Assembly (NCBI RefSeq): GCF_021228125.1
Contig: NZ_JAJQQS010000005.1
Coordinates: 1 to 64,000 of the forward strand
Length of the DNA: 64,000 bases
Source: Streptomyces albireticuli
GTDB taxonomy: Bacteria; Actinomycetota; Actinomycetes; Streptomycetales; Streptomycetaceae
Direction of reading: 5' to 3'
How positions within the stretch are numbered: position 1 is the stretch's first letter; every line of letters begins with the position of its first letter. The notes below the pieces were generated by a model. It had not been told where the DNA came from. It saw only the letters and a list, made by a program, of their open reading frames with translations, and searched no databases. The translations under genes were made by a program, and so were the position numbers. This document shows positions 35,565-45,018 of the stretch, one piece after another.

Positions 35565-36440
35565 GTGACCGTGTCGGCCCGTACCGTCCCCGAAGCCACG
35601 CCAGAGACCCCGCCGCGCACCACCCCGCGCCCCGCCCCGCAGGCGGAGGACCAGGAGCCCGACCCGGGCCCCCGCAGCCGGGGCGCGGACGCCCGCGCGC
35701 TCACCCAGGTGCTCTTCAAGGAGTTCGTCACCCTCACGCCCGGCACCCCCGAGCACACCCGCGTACGGGCCGCCCTGATCGAGGCCAACCTCCCCCTGGT
35801 GCGCTACGCCGCGGCCCGCTTCCGCAGCCGCAACGAGCCCATGGAGGACGTGGTGCAGGTCGGCACCATCGGCCTCATCAACGCCATCGACCGCTTCGAC
35901 CCCGACCGCGGGGTGCAGTTCCCGACCTTCGCGATGCCGACCGTGGTCGGCGAGATCAAGCGCTACTTCCGCGACAACGTCCGCACCGTCCACGTCCCCC
36001 GCCGGCTGCACGAGCTCTGGGTGCAGGTCAACGGCGCGAGCGAGGACCTGACGGTGCTGCACGGGCGCACGCCCACCACCGCGGAGATCGCCGAGCGGCT
36101 GCGGATCCCGGAGGAGGAGGTGCTGGCCTGCATCGAGGCCGGCCGCTCCTATCACGCCACCTCGCTGGAGGCCGCCCAGGAGGGCGACGGGCTGCCCGGC
36201 CTGCTGGACCGGCTCGGCTACGAGGACCCCGCTCTCGCCGGGGTCGAACACCGGGACCTCGTGCGCCATCTGCTCGTCCAACTGCCGGAGCGCGAGCAGC
36301 GCATTCTGCTGCTGCGCTATTACAGCAATCTGACGCAGTCGCAGATCAGCGCCGAGCTGGGCGTCTCCCAGATGCATGTCTCCCGGCTGCTCTCCCGGTC
36401 CTTCGCCAGACTGCGGTCCGCAAATCGAATCGATGCCTAA
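35565..36440 (+). CDS. sigN: SigB/SigF-family RNA polymerase sigma factor (SigN-like)
   Basis: A stress/sporulation sigma factor of 291 residues if the GTG at 35565 (behind AAGGG) is used. GTG 35553 and TTG 35535 are alternatives. It has region 2 ([29 protein letters not shown], shown in pieces), the ERGV-like [20 protein letters not shown] block and a region 4 helix-turn-helix ([20 protein letters not shown]). It precedes a close paralogue. In S. coelicolor, sigN and sigF are neighbours, which suggests the name. The N-terminal 50 residues are Pro-rich. Confidence 0.82.
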   Translation: MTVSARTVPEATPETPPRTTPRPAPQAEDQEPDPGPRSRGADARALTQVLFKEFVTLTPGTPEHTRVRAALIEANLPLVRYAAARFRSRNEPMEDVVQVGTIGLINAIDRFDPDRGVQFPTFAMPTVVGEIKRYFRDNVRTVHVPRRLHELWVQVNGASEDLTVLHGRTPTTAEIAERLRIPEEEVLACIEAGRSYHATSLEAAQEGDGLPGLLDRLGYEDPALAGVEHRDLVRHLLVQLPEREQRILLLRYYSNLTQSQISAELGVSQMHVSRLLSRSFARLRSANRIDA

Positions 36441-36598
36441 CCCTCACGGGTGACACCCCTCCGATGTCAGTGGGCAGATATGTCGACTTGACGCTACAGC
36501 GTGTTGCCGACATGTGACATTCTGCTGGAACTGCGTTTGCCACAGCCCGGCCTCCGGTATTCAGGTGGAGGCTGAACCCCTCGCACGAGGGAGTTGCT

Positions 36599-37462
36599 GT
36601 GACCCGTCCGCGACCTCAAGGGGGTGGCATGTCCGTAGACCTGGGCAGCGCGAAGGTGCTCGCCAACGACGCACCGCACGCCGTGCTCGACGACTGCGAA
36701 GCCATCGACACCCGCACCCTCTCCCGCTCGCTCTTCCTGCGGCTCGCCGCGCTCGACAGGGACAGCGCGGAGCGTACGTACGTCCGCGACACCCTCATCG
36801 AGCTCAATCTCCCCCTGGTGCGCTACGCCGCGGCCCGCTTCCGCAGCCGCAACGAACCGATGGAGGACATCGTCCAGGTCGGCACCATCGGCCTGATCAA
36901 GGCGATCGACCGTTTCGACTGCGAACGGGGTGTGGAGTTCCCGACCTTCGCGATGCCGACGGTCGTCGGGGAGATCAAGCGTTTCTTCCGTGACACCAGT
37001 TGGTCCGTGCGGGTGCCGCGCCGGCTCCAGGAGCTCCGGCTCGCCCTGACCAAGGCGAGCGACGAGCTGGCGCAGAAGCTCGACCGGTCCCCGACCGTCC
37101 CCGAACTGGCCCTGTGCCTGGGCGTCTCGGAGGACGACGTGGTCGACGGCCTGGCCGTGGGCAACGCCTATACCGCCAGCTCGCTGGACTCCCCCTCCCC
37201 CGAGGACGACGGCGGCGAGGGCTCCCTCGCGGACCGCCTGGGTTACGAGGACAGCGCCCTGGAGGGTGTGGAGTACCGCGAGTCGCTCAAGCCGCTGCTG
37301 GCCAAGCTGCCGCCCCGCGAGCGGCAGATCATCATGCTCCGTTTCTTCGCCAATATGACCCAGTCGCAGATCGGCGAGGAGGTCGGCATCTCCCAGATGC
37401 ACGTCTCCCGGCTGCTCACGCGGACGCTCTCCCAGCTCCGGGAAGGACTCATCGCCGACTGA
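36599..37462 (+). CDS. sigF: SigB/SigF-family sigma factor (SigF-like, late sporulation)
   Basis: A 287-residue paralogue of the previous protein, with an almost identical region 2 ([20 protein letters not shown]) and region 4 ([20 protein letters not shown]). From the GTG at 36599 (GGGAG five bases upstream) its length equals what I remember for S. coelicolor SigF. An ATG at 36629 behind GGGGGTGG is also possible. SigF acts in spore maturation and is held by an RsbW-like anti-sigma factor. The 158-base gap before it may contain its own promoter. Confidence 0.83.
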   Translation: MTRPRPQGGGMSVDLGSAKVLANDAPHAVLDDCEAIDTRTLSRSLFLRLAALDRDSAERTYVRDTLIELNLPLVRYAAARFRSRNEPMEDIVQVGTIGLIKAIDRFDCERGVEFPTFAMPTVVGEIKRFFRDTSWSVRVPRRLQELRLALTKASDELAQKLDRSPTVPELALCLGVSEDDVVDGLAVGNAYTASSLDSPSPEDDGGEGSLADRLGYEDSALEGVEYRESLKPLLAKLPPRERQIIMLRFFANMTQSQIGEEVGISQMHVSRLLTRTLSQLREGLIAD

Positions 37463-37545
37463 CCACTTCCACGCGCCACTCCCCGTACGTACCGGCCTCC
37501 GGCCGGTGTATGTACACCTGACGGGTCGTCAGCCACACTGGGCCG

Positions 37546-38376
37546 ATGCGACGGAAGACGATAGTCTCCGCCTCCGCTTCCGCCGGTGCCGCCGCGCTCG
37601 TCCTGGGGACACTGCTGGCGGGATGCGGCGGTAGTGACCGCGACGGCTATGTCGCGACGGGGGCCGCCGGACCCGGCTCGTCCCGCTCGGTGGACGGGGC
37701 CGTACCGCCCAGGGGCGGTGTGGAGATGGTTCCGCTGGACAGCGGATCCGGACCGTCCGTGACACCCACCGGAAAACCTTCGAACGACGCCTCGGCAGCT
37801 CCTTCGGACGACCCCGCGAAGGACTCCACGGCAGCAGCGCCGCACGCCCCGTCGAGCGCCCCAGGGCCGCCGAAGACCTCGGCAGGACCCTCCGGTCAGG
37901 CCTCGCCCCACCCCGGGAGACCACCCGGTGGCGGCACGGGCGGCGGGCACTCCCCTTCGGGACCGCGCCCCGGACCGGGCGGCGGCCGACCGCCGGAACC
38001 CCCGGCCCCCTCCTCCTCGGCACCCGGCGACGGCCCCTCGCCCACCCGCCCCGCGGAACTCACCGTCGGCACACCGCGACGGGAGCCCGACGAGGGCCGG
38101 CGCTGGTGCGAGCGGGTCACCGTCCCCCTCCACAACACCGGCGGCCGCCCGGTCACCGCCGGCATCCTCACCTTCGGCACCCATGTCATCGGCCCGCTCG
38201 GGATGGACTGGGTGACCGTACGGTCCACGGCGCCGCTCCCGGCGCCGATCGCCGCGGGCGGAAAGGCGGAGCCGGCCTGGACGGTCTGCGTCGACGCCTG
38301 GCGGGTGCCGCTGGGCTGGCACGTCGAGACGCGGGACGTGACGGCGGAGTGGTCCGACGCGGCGAAGCGCCCCTGA
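37546..38376 (+). CDS. Secreted lipoprotein with Pro/Ser/Gly-rich linker
   Basis: A 276-residue protein with a lipoprotein signal (VLGTLLAGCGG; the lipidated cysteine is about residue 27). A disordered segment rich in Pro, Ser and Gly follows to about residue 175. The C-terminal 95 residues form a compact domain with two cysteines (RRWCERVTVPLHNTGGRPV and AWTVCVDAWRVP), possibly an immunoglobulin-like fold. It lies downstream of the sigF-like gene by 83 bases. The function is unknown. Confidence 0.83.
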   Translation: MRRKTIVSASASAGAAALVLGTLLAGCGGSDRDGYVATGAAGPGSSRSVDGAVPPRGGVEMVPLDSGSGPSVTPTGKPSNDASAAPSDDPAKDSTAAAPHAPSSAPGPPKTSAGPSGQASPHPGRPPGGGTGGGHSPSGPRPGPGGGRPPEPPAPSSSAPGDGPSPTRPAELTVGTPRREPDEGRRWCERVTVPLHNTGGRPVTAGILTFGTHVIGPLGMDWVTVRSTAPLPAPIAAGGKAEPAWTVCVDAWRVPLGWHVETRDVTAEWSDAAKRP

Positions 38377-38425
38377 CGGAACGGCGCGGCCGGACGCGGC
38401 CCCGGCCGCCCCGGAAACGTTCCCG

Positions 38426-38647
38426 CTAGCCGAGCGCGAGCCAGGCCACCGCCGCGATCACGGCGATCGCGACGACCACACCGACGATCACGCCGACCCG
38501 CGGCCCGGACGAAGCGGTGGCGGCCGGAGCCGCCGGGGCCGCCGCGCGGCGGCCGGGCGTGCCCTCGTCGACGAAGGCACGGAACATCTGGGTGCTGCCC
38601 GCCGGGTCGTAGGAGCCCTCGGGGTTCTGCTGATGGGGGTTGGCCAT
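38426..38647 (-). CDS. Small protein with C-terminal membrane anchor (73 aa)
   Basis: A 73-residue protein beginning MANPHQQNPEGSYDPAG. It has a hydrophilic N-terminal 45 residues and one C-terminal helix (VGVIVGVVVAIAVIAAVAWL), so it is tail-anchored. The ATG at 38647 was chosen because upstream codons read into a GC-rich non-conserved stretch. It converges on the lipoprotein gene. The function is unknown. Confidence 0.7.
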   Translation of the reverse strand: MANPHQQNPEGSYDPAGSTQMFRAFVDEGTPGRRAAAPAAPAATASSGPRVGVIVGVVVAIAVIAAVAWLALG

Positions 38648-38763
38648 AGGCCAGGACCCTAGCGAAGAGGCAACACGAAGCGCGCGCCGGGCCACCACTT
38701 CGGTGACGGCGCGACACCCGCGCCCGGACCCTCACCCCCGAGGCAGGCCCCCGGGCCCCTGAC

Positions 38764-38940
38764 CGCGCTGACGCGCGGTGGCCTCAATCGCCGGCCGGGC
38801 TGGATTTCGCCCTGGCCGAGGTCGGCTCTCCGCTGCGCCAGGGGCTGCCGCTCCAGCCCGGCTCCGGGCGTTGAGAACCGGGGTCCGGGGCGGAGCCCCG
38901 GTTCGGGAAGGGGCGGGTAGGGGACAGAGCCCGGCGCAGC
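38764..38940. repeat. Dispersed intergenic inverted repeat, copy C
   Basis: The CTCAATCGCCGG / CCGGCTCCGGGCGTTGAG halves of the palindrome are separated by an extra 60 or so bases. The standard ACCGGGG...CCCCGGT hairpin and CGGGAAGGGGCGGGTAGGG arm follow. This copy lies between divergent genes, unlike copies B, E and F, so terminator use is less clear. Confidence 0.75.
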
Positions 38941-39075
38941 CGCCCCGCACCCGCACCCGCACCCGCACCCGGCCGTACACCCGCACCCCATCGGCCCCCA
39001 AACCCCTCCCACCTGCCCCTTTACACCTCACCGGCGAGCTCTTGAGCGTTCCTTTACCCGGAAAGAGACGATTTC

Positions 39076-39124
39076 GTTTGCCTTCAGCAACCAATAACTG
39101 CTTCCATGGTTGCCTCAAGCAACC
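39076..39124 (+). promoter_or_regulatory. Twin MarR-type operators
   Basis: GGTTGC-CTCAA-GCAACC (39108-39124) is a perfect inverted repeat. A near copy, GTTTGC-CTTCA-GCAACC, lies at 39076-39092. The 32-base centre spacing puts both on one face of the helix. They lie just before the MarR GTG at 39139 and fit autorepression of the marR-efflux operon. Confidence 0.65.
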
Positions 39125-39138
39125 GAAAGAGGTGACGC

Positions 39139-39618
39139 GTGGCAGCGCAGGAGCAGTACGAGGAGCTCGCCCGGCAGCTGAGCGCCGTCGCGGCCGTCCG
39201 GCGCGATCTGGGCCGGCTGCTCCCTCCCGACTGCTCGCCCGCGTCGGCCGTCGTGCTCGCGCTGGTCCAGAAGCACGGTGAGCTGCGGATGAGCCGGCTA
39301 GCCGAACTGATGGCCGTCGATATGTCGGTGACCAGTCGTCATGTCACCTACGCGACCGAGCACGGCTGGCTCGTACGGCTCCCCGACCCCGCCGACCGGC
39401 GCTCACGGCTGCTCAGCCTGAGCCCGGACGGCGAGGCGCTGCTACGGGAGGTGTCCACGCGCTACACACAGGCGCTGGCCACCTGCCTCCAGGACTGGTC
39501 GGACGACGACATCGGCGCCCTCACCGGCCTCCTTGCGCGGCTGCGCACGAGCTTCGGCGACTGCCGGGCCCGGCCCCAGCACCTGGCGCACGCGGCGGAC
39601 GCCGCGGCGGCGGGCTGA
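39139..39618 (+). CDS. MarR-family regulator of the adjacent efflux gene
   Basis: A 159-residue winged-helix protein with the MarR core (MSRLAELMAVDMSVTSRHVT and the wing DPADRRSRLLSLSPDGEAL). AGAGG lies before the GTG. The 90-base downstream neighbour on the same strand is a DHA2 drug exporter, so it is the probable local repressor, relieved by a ligand. The twin palindromes upstream are its likely sites. Confidence 0.9.
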   Translation: MAAQEQYEELARQLSAVAAVRRDLGRLLPPDCSPASAVVLALVQKHGELRMSRLAELMAVDMSVTSRHVTYATEHGWLVRLPDPADRRSRLLSLSPDGEALLREVSTRYTQALATCLQDWSDDDIGALTGLLARLRTSFGDCRARPQHLAHAADAAAAG

Positions 39619-39708
39619 CCCCCGTGCCCCGCCCGTCGCCCTCACCCCTCTTCACCCCCCGTTCCCGAGCCCACCTCCCCTACCAGGAGATCAGGAGTAA
39701 GAAACTCA

Positions 39709-41355
39709 ATGGCTAAGACCACACCCGCCGGTGTGGGGGCCGTCCACGACAAGCACGGAGGCCCCGCCGGCTCCGACGCCCCCATGACGCATCGGCAGAT
39801 CATGGAGGCGCTGTCCGGCCTGCTGCTCGGCATGTTCGTGGCGATCCTGTCCTCGACGATCGTCTCCAACGCCCTGCCGGAGATCATCTCCGACCTCCAC
39901 GGCAGCCAGTCCTCCTACACCTGGGTCGTCACGGCCTCGCTGCTGGCGATGACCGCGTCCACCCCGCTCTGGGGCAAGCTCTCCGACCTGTTCAGCAAGA
40001 AGCTGCTGGTCCAGATAGCCCTGATCGTCTACGTCGCCGGTTCCGTGGTGGCCGGTCTCTCGCAGAACACCGGCACGCTGATCGCCTGCCGGGTGGTCCA
40101 GGGCATCGGCGTCGGCGGTCTGTCGGCGCTGGCCCAGATCATCATGGCGGCGATGATCTCCCCCCGGGAGCGCGGGCGTTACAGCGGCTATCTCGGCGCG
40201 ACCTTCGCGGTCGCGACCGTCGGCGGCCCGCTGCTCGGCGGCGTCATCACGGACACCGACTGGCTCGGCTGGCGCTGGTGCTTCTACGTGGGTGTGCCGT
40301 TCGCGGTGATCGCGCTCATCGTGCTCCAGAAGACGCTGAAGCTCCCGGTCGTGAAGCGGGACGTCAAGGTCGACTGGCTGGGCGCCTTCTTCATCACCGC
40401 CTCGGTGACGCTCCTGCTGATCTGGGTGACGCTGGCCGGCAAGAACTACGACTGGCTGTCCTGGCAGACCTACGTCATGGTGGCCGGCTCGGTCGTGCTG
40501 GGCGCGGTCTTCGTCTACGTCGAGTCCAAGGCGTCCGAACCGATCATCCCGCTGCGGCTGTTCCGCAACACGACGATCACCCTGGCCTCGGCCGCGAGCC
40601 TCTTCGTCGGCATCGCGATGTTCAGCGGCACGGTCTTCTTCTCGCAGTACTTCCAGCTCGCCCGCGACAAGTCGCCGACGATGTCCGGCGTGATGACGAT
40701 CCCGATGATCGGCGGCCTGTTCCTGTCGTCGACGGTCTCCGGCCTGATCATCACCAAGACCGGTCGCTGGAAGTCCTGGCTGGTCTCGGGCGGTGTGCTG
40801 CTCACCGCGGGCCTCGGTCTGCTCGGCACGATGCGCTACGACACCCCGTACTGGCACCTGGCGATCTATATGGCGCTGGTGGGTCTCGGCATGGGCATGA
40901 TGATGCAGAACCTGGTGCTCGCCACGCAGAACCAGGTGTCCCCCAAGGACCTGGGCGCGGCCAGCTCCGTCGTCGTCTTCTTCCGCTCCCTCGGCGGCGC
41001 GGTGGGCGTCTCGGCGCTCGGCGCGGTCCTCGGCCACCGGGTGACGGACTACGTCAAGGACGGCATCACCGCCCTCGGCCCGGAGGCCGCGGCGGCCGCC
41101 GCCAAGGGCGGCTCCGGCGGCGGGATCCCGAAGCTGGACGCGATGCCGGCCCCGATCCGCACCGTCTTCGAGAGCGCCTGGGGCCACGGCGTCGGTGACG
41201 TCTTCCTCTACGCGTCCCCGTGCGCGCTGCTGGCCTTCGTCATCACGCTCTTCATCAAGGAGGTCAAGCTGTCGGCGCAGGCCGGTGGCACGACGACCGC
41301 CACCACCCAGGCCCCGGCACCGACCGAGGCGACGCCGGCCCGGCAGGGCGGCTGA
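39709..41355 (+). CDS. MFS multidrug exporter, DHA2 (14-segment) family
   Basis: A 548-residue transporter of the EmrB/QacA type. The motif A region is LWGKLSDLFSKK, motif C-like AVATVGGPLLGG follows, and LDNTIVN-like ILSSTIVSNALP opens helix 1. Both ends are hydrophilic. It should export toxic organic compounds with protons. AGGAG precedes the ATG by about 14 bases. It is regulated with the MarR gene. It converges on a TetR gene with 152 bases between. Confidence 0.9.
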   Translation: MAKTTPAGVGAVHDKHGGPAGSDAPMTHRQIMEALSGLLLGMFVAILSSTIVSNALPEIISDLHGSQSSYTWVVTASLLAMTASTPLWGKLSDLFSKKLLVQIALIVYVAGSVVAGLSQNTGTLIACRVVQGIGVGGLSALAQIIMAAMISPRERGRYSGYLGATFAVATVGGPLLGGVITDTDWLGWRWCFYVGVPFAVIALIVLQKTLKLPVVKRDVKVDWLGAFFITASVTLLLIWVTLAGKNYDWLSWQTYVMVAGSVVLGAVFVYVESKASEPIIPLRLFRNTTITLASAASLFVGIAMFSGTVFFSQYFQLARDKSPTMSGVMTIPMIGGLFLSSTVSGLIITKTGRWKSWLVSGGVLLTAGLGLLGTMRYDTPYWHLAIYMALVGLGMGMMMQNLVLATQNQVSPKDLGAASSVVVFFRSLGGAVGVSALGAVLGHRVTDYVKDGITALGPEAAAAAAKGGSGGGIPKLDAMPAPIRTVFESAWGHGVGDVFLYASPCALLAFVITLFIKEVKLSAQAGGTTTATTQAPAPTEATPARQGG

Positions 41356-41507
41356 CAGACCCCGTCGTCCGGTCGCGCGCCTCGAGCGGAGCGCGCGAAC
41401 GGGCGGCGGCCCCGGGAACCGAACGGCAAAGGCGTTCCCGGGAACCGGCCCCGGTGAGGGTGCGCAGACGCAGGCAGGGGACGGCCGGCGCGCACCGCAC
41501 CGGGGCC

Positions 41508-42305
41508 TCACACGTTTCCGGCCTCCGGGGGCTCCGCCCGGTCCCGGAGGGCCTCCATCCCGGCGATCACGGTCTCCAGGGCGATGTCGAAGGTCTCCCG
41601 CCGCAGGGTGCTGACGGCCTCGTCGCCGCCGTCCCGGAGCAGCTCGCCCGCGTTCCCGTAGTTCTCGGTGAACTCCGGCCGGGCCGCGACCAGCTCCGTG
41701 ACCTGCCGGAAGTACTCGTCCATGGAGACTCCTGAGGCTCGGGAGCGCTCCTGGTGCAGCGCCTCGATGGTGCAGAAGCCGTAGATGAACTGGAAGAGGG
41801 CGGCGAGCGAGCCCGTTCGCTTCTCCGGGGCGACCCCGCTGCGCGCCATCACGGCGAGCGTGGACTCCGCGAACGTCATCGAGCGCGGTCCGATGTTGAG
41901 GTACCGGCCCAGGAGCTGACTCGCCCACGGGTGCGCCATGAGGAGGTCCCGGTACTCCGTGGCGAGGCCGCGGAGCTGGTCACGCCAGTCGGCGTCCTCG
42001 TCCGAGAGGTCGGGGGTGGAGAGCTCCGCGCAGATCTCGTCGAGCGCGAGCTCCATCAGGTCGTCCTTGGTGTCGACGTACCAGTAGACCGACATGGCGG
42101 TCACGCCGAGATCGGCGGCCAGCCGCCGCATCGAGAACTTCGCGAGCCCGTCGGCGTCGAGCAGCCGCACCGTGGCCGCGACGATGCGCTGCCGGTCGAG
42201 CGCGGCGCCGTCGCCGCCCTCCGCCTTGCGCTTGGGAGCCGCGGTCCCGGCCCCGGCCAGCCACACACTGGGACGCGGCCGCCCCGCCCGACTCCCACCC
42301 GGCAT
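41508..42305 (-). CDS. TetR-family regulator
   Basis: A 265-residue TetR with an N-terminal basic tail, the helix-turn-helix (MRRLAADLGVTAMSVYWYVD) at about residues 55-85 and a C-terminal domain like that of TetR/ActR-type repressors. GAGGGAG precedes the ATG at 42305. It converges on the DHA2 exporter gene and lies upstream of another DHA2 gene on its own strand, so either exporter could be its target. Confidence 0.87.
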   Translation of the reverse strand: MPGGSRAGRPRPSVWLAGAGTAAPKRKAEGGDGAALDRQRIVAATVRLLDADGLAKFSMRRLAADLGVTAMSVYWYVDTKDDLMELALDEICAELSTPDLSDEDADWRDQLRGLATEYRDLLMAHPWASQLLGRYLNIGPRSMTFAESTLAVMARSGVAPEKRTGSLAALFQFIYGFCTIEALHQERSRASGVSMDEYFRQVTELVAARPEFTENYGNAGELLRDGGDEAVSTLRRETFDIALETVIAGMEALRDRAEPPEAGNV

Positions 42306-42426
42306 GCGCGTTCTCCCTCTCACTGCCGACACCTGCCTGAATGCTAGGCCGTGCGCCCCGTTTGCCCTTAATCACCGTTCCGGGACCCCGCCCTTCGTGG
42401 CCACGCGCACCCTGCCCGGTTCCGGG

Positions 42427-42525
42427 CGACAACTCAGCCGTCCGGCGCTTGAGGACCGGGGTCCGGGGCGGAGCCCCGGTTCGGGAAGGGGCGGGTAGGG
42501 GACAAGGCCCCGCGCAGCGGCACCC
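42427..42525. repeat. Dispersed intergenic repeat, copy D (half element)
   Basis: Only the right half is present: CAGCCGTCCGGCGCTTGAG, then the ACCGGGG...CCCCGGT hairpin and TTCGGGAAGGGGCGGGTA. It lies in the 251-base gap after the end of the efflux gene (42557) on the minus strand. Confidence 0.75.
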
Positions 42526-42556
42526 CACCCGCACCCACCCCGCACAGACCCCGCAC

Positions 42557-44071
42557 TCACCCCCGCACAACCTTCCGCTCCGCCCGCCACAGCAGCACCG
42601 CCGCAAGCACACCGCCAACCAGCACCGCCCCCGCACCCACCAGCTGACTCGCCTGCACCCCGGAGGCGAACGCGTCCGCGATCGCCGACCGGTCCGCGTC
42701 CGTCCGCGCCCGCGAGAGCGCCTCCGGCAGGGAACCCGCGCCGACCGCCGCCGCGGGCACCAGCGCCGCGAAGCGGGAGTTGAGGACGGCGCCGAGCACC
42801 GCGACGCCCAGGCCGTTGCCGGACTCCTGGAGCGTGCCGTTCACGCCCGCGCCCACGCCCGCCTTCTCCGGCGGGATGGCCGACATGATCGCGGTGGCCA
42901 TGGCGGGCATGGAGAGCGCGATGCCGGAGCCCATGAGCACCAGGCCCAGCAGCATCCCGCCGTAGCCGTCCGCGCCCAGCACCGCGACCGCCGCGAGCCC
43001 GGCCGCCAGCAGCGTCATCCCGCCGGCGATCGAGGCGGGCGTGCCCACCTTCGGCAGCAGCCGGGCGCCCACACCGGTGAGGTTGAGCAGGACGATCATC
43101 AGCGCCAGCGGCGACATCCGCAGACCGGTCTCCAGCGGGTCGTAGCCGAGGACGAGCTGGAGGTGCTGCGCGAGCAGGAAGAGCGAGCCGCCCATGCCGA
43201 AGGCCACCAGGACGGAGCCGGAGACCGCGCCCACGAAGCGGCTGTCGCGGAAGAAGTGCATGTCGAGCATCGGGTGCGGGATCCGCTGCTCCCACAGCGC
43301 GAAGGCCGCCAGGACGACCAGGCCCACCCCGGCGGAGGCGAGCACCCGGGCGGACGTCCAGCCGTGCTCCGGCCCGGAGATGATCGCGAAGGTCACGCCC
43401 GCCATGCCGACGGTGGACAGCAGGGCGCCGAGCAGGTCCGGGCGGTCGCCGCTGGGGTTCTTCGACTCGGGTACGAGCCTGGCCACGGCGAGCAGGCCGA
43501 GCGCCGCCACCGGCAGGTTGACCAGGAAGATCGCGCCCCACCAGAAGTGGTTGAGCAGCGTGCCGCCGACGAGCGGGCCGGCGGCGAAGCCCAGCGAGCT
43601 CACCGCGCCCCACAGACCGATGGCCTTGGCGCGCTCGTCCGCGTCGAACACCTGCATGATCACGGCGAGCGTGGTGGTCATCAGCAGCGCGCCGCCGACG
43701 CCCATCCCCGCGCGGGCGGCGATCAGCTGCCCGGTGCTCTCCGAGAGCCCCGCCGCGAACGAGCCGACGCCGAACAGCGCGAGGCCGGCCATCAGCATCT
43801 TCTTGCGCCCGTAGCGGTCCGCGGCGTTGCCGGCCGTGAGCAGCAGCCCCGCCTGGACCAGCGAATAGGCGTTGAGCATCCACTGCACGTCCGAGGTGGA
43901 CGCCCCCAGGTCGGCCGTGAGGGAGGGGATCGCGACGTTCAGCACCGTGTTGTCGAGCAGCACGGTGAGCTGGGCGAGGCAGATCACTCCGAGGATCACC
44001 CAGCGGGTGGGATTGCGTCGCGGCGGGATCTCCGCCGTGGCGCCGGATGTGTCCGCGGTCGTCGCGGTCAT
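42557..44071 (-). CDS. MFS multidrug exporter, DHA2 (14-segment) family
   Basis: A 504-residue exporter with the helix 1 motif LLDNTVLNVAIPSL, motif A NAADRYGRKKML and motif C-like SSLGFAAGPLVGGTLL. It resembles actinomycete antibiotic exporters. The ATG at 44071 has AGGGGG upstream. A strong inverted repeat lies 14-50 bases before the start. It follows the response regulator gene on the same strand, 78 bases apart. Confidence 0.9.
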   Translation of the reverse strand: MTATTADTSGATAEIPPRRNPTRWVILGVICLAQLTVLLDNTVLNVAIPSLTADLGASTSDVQWMLNAYSLVQAGLLLTAGNAADRYGRKKMLMAGLALFGVGSFAAGLSESTGQLIAARAGMGVGGALLMTTTLAVIMQVFDADERAKAIGLWGAVSSLGFAAGPLVGGTLLNHFWWGAIFLVNLPVAALGLLAVARLVPESKNPSGDRPDLLGALLSTVGMAGVTFAIISGPEHGWTSARVLASAGVGLVVLAAFALWEQRIPHPMLDMHFFRDSRFVGAVSGSVLVAFGMGGSLFLLAQHLQLVLGYDPLETGLRMSPLALMIVLLNLTGVGARLLPKVGTPASIAGGMTLLAAGLAAVAVLGADGYGGMLLGLVLMGSGIALSMPAMATAIMSAIPPEKAGVGAGVNGTLQESGNGLGVAVLGAVLNSRFAALVPAAAVGAGSLPEALSRARTDADRSAIADAFASGVQASQLVGAGAVLVGGVLAAVLLWRAERKVVRG

Positions 44072-44084
44072 GAAGGAACCCCCT

Positions 44085-44121
44085 TGTACGGTGTACGAGC
44101 CGAAGCGTTGTACACCGTACA
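44085..44121 (-). promoter_or_regulatory. 12-bp-arm inverted repeat upstream of efflux gene
   Basis: TGTACGGTGTAC (44085-44096) and GTACACCGTACA (44110-44121) are perfect complements with a 13-base spacer. Each arm is itself nearly symmetrical, giving two overlapping sites. A further TACGCCGTAC lies at 44132-44141. The layout suits a TetR-type repressor bound as two dimers. Confidence 0.6.
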
Positions 44122-44149
44122 GGGCCAGCTCTACGCCGTACAAGAGTTT

Positions 44150-44938
44150 TTATCCGGCGGGCCTGATGAGGTAGCCGGCGCCGCGCCGGGTGTGGATCAT
44201 CGGCTCCCGCCCGGCGTCGATCTTCCGCCGCAGATAGGAGATGTAGAGCTCGACGACGTTGGCCCGGCCGCCGAAGTCGTAGGACCAGACGCGGTCGAGG
44301 ATCTGGGACTTGCTCAGCACCCGGCGCGGGTTGCGCATCAGGAAGCGCAGCAGCTCGAACTCGGTGGCGGTCAGCCGGATCTCCGCGCCGCCGCGGGAGA
44401 CCTCGCGGCCGTCCTCGTCCAGCACCAGGTCGCCGACGGTCAGGACGGAGCCCTCGCGCGGGGCGGCGGCGTGCGAGCGGCGCAGCAGCCCCCGCACCCG
44501 GGCGACGACCTCCTCCAGGCCGAACGGCTTGGCGACGTGGTCGTCGCCGCCCGCGGTGAGCCCGGCGACGCGGCCGGGGGCGGCGTCCCCGGCCGTGAGG
44601 AAGAGGACCGGCACGCCGGGGTGGTCGCGGCGCAGCCGGCCGAGGACGGTGAGCCCGTCCATGTCGGGCGGCGCCACATCCAGGACGACGGCGTCCGGCC
44701 GGAAGTCCCGGGCGGCCCGGACCGCGCCCGCGCCGTCGGCCGCCGTCCGCACGTCCCAGCCCTCGTAGCGCAGGGCCAGGCACAGCAGCTCGGCGAGCGG
44801 CGCCTCGTCGTCGACGACCAGGACGCGTACGGCGCCCCCGCCGTCACGCGACGGCTCCCGGTGCGGCAGGTCGCCGTGCGTCGGATGGTCGCGCGACACA
44901 CGGTCGCGCGGCGGTGCGGTGCGGGCGGTGGCGGTCAT
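44150..44938 (-). CDS. OmpR-family response regulator (orphan)
   Basis: A 262-residue protein. After a 35-residue basic tail it has a receiver (VRVLVVDDEAPLAELL, phosphoacceptor in VVLDVAPPDMDG, lysine in VAKPFGLEE) and an OmpR winged helix (TATEFELLRFLMRNPRRVLS, GGRANVVELYISYLRRKID). No histidine kinase gene is next to it. The ATG at 44938 is chosen because upstream codons run into a tandem-repeat tract. It may regulate the exporter gene immediately downstream. Confidence 0.88.
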   Translation of the reverse strand: MTATARTAPPRDRVSRDHPTHGDLPHREPSRDGGGAVRVLVVDDEAPLAELLCLALRYEGWDVRTAADGAGAVRAARDFRPDAVVLDVAPPDMDGLTVLGRLRRDHPGVPVLFLTAGDAAPGRVAGLTAGGDDHVAKPFGLEEVVARVRGLLRRSHAAAPREGSVLTVGDLVLDEDGREVSRGGAEIRLTATEFELLRFLMRNPRRVLSKSQILDRVWSYDFGGRANVVELYISYLRRKIDAGREPMIHTRRGAGYLIRPAG

Positions 44939-45018
44939 GCTGACGAGGGTGGGGGCGGCGGGTGAGAGCCGCCTTTCGCGTACCTGTGATTCGCCTGAGA
45001 AATCACAGGGCCCCACTC

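Larger units (their letters stand above)
38648..39138. promoter_or_regulatory. Divergent intergenic region with repeat copy C and MarR operators
   Basis: A 491-base gap. The left part holds a dispersed inverted repeat (38764-38940) whose palindrome arms are split by about 60 bases. The right part holds two candidate MarR sites listed separately. A CACCCG-rich run (38950-38985) lies between. Nothing suggests a gene. Confidence 0.6.
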
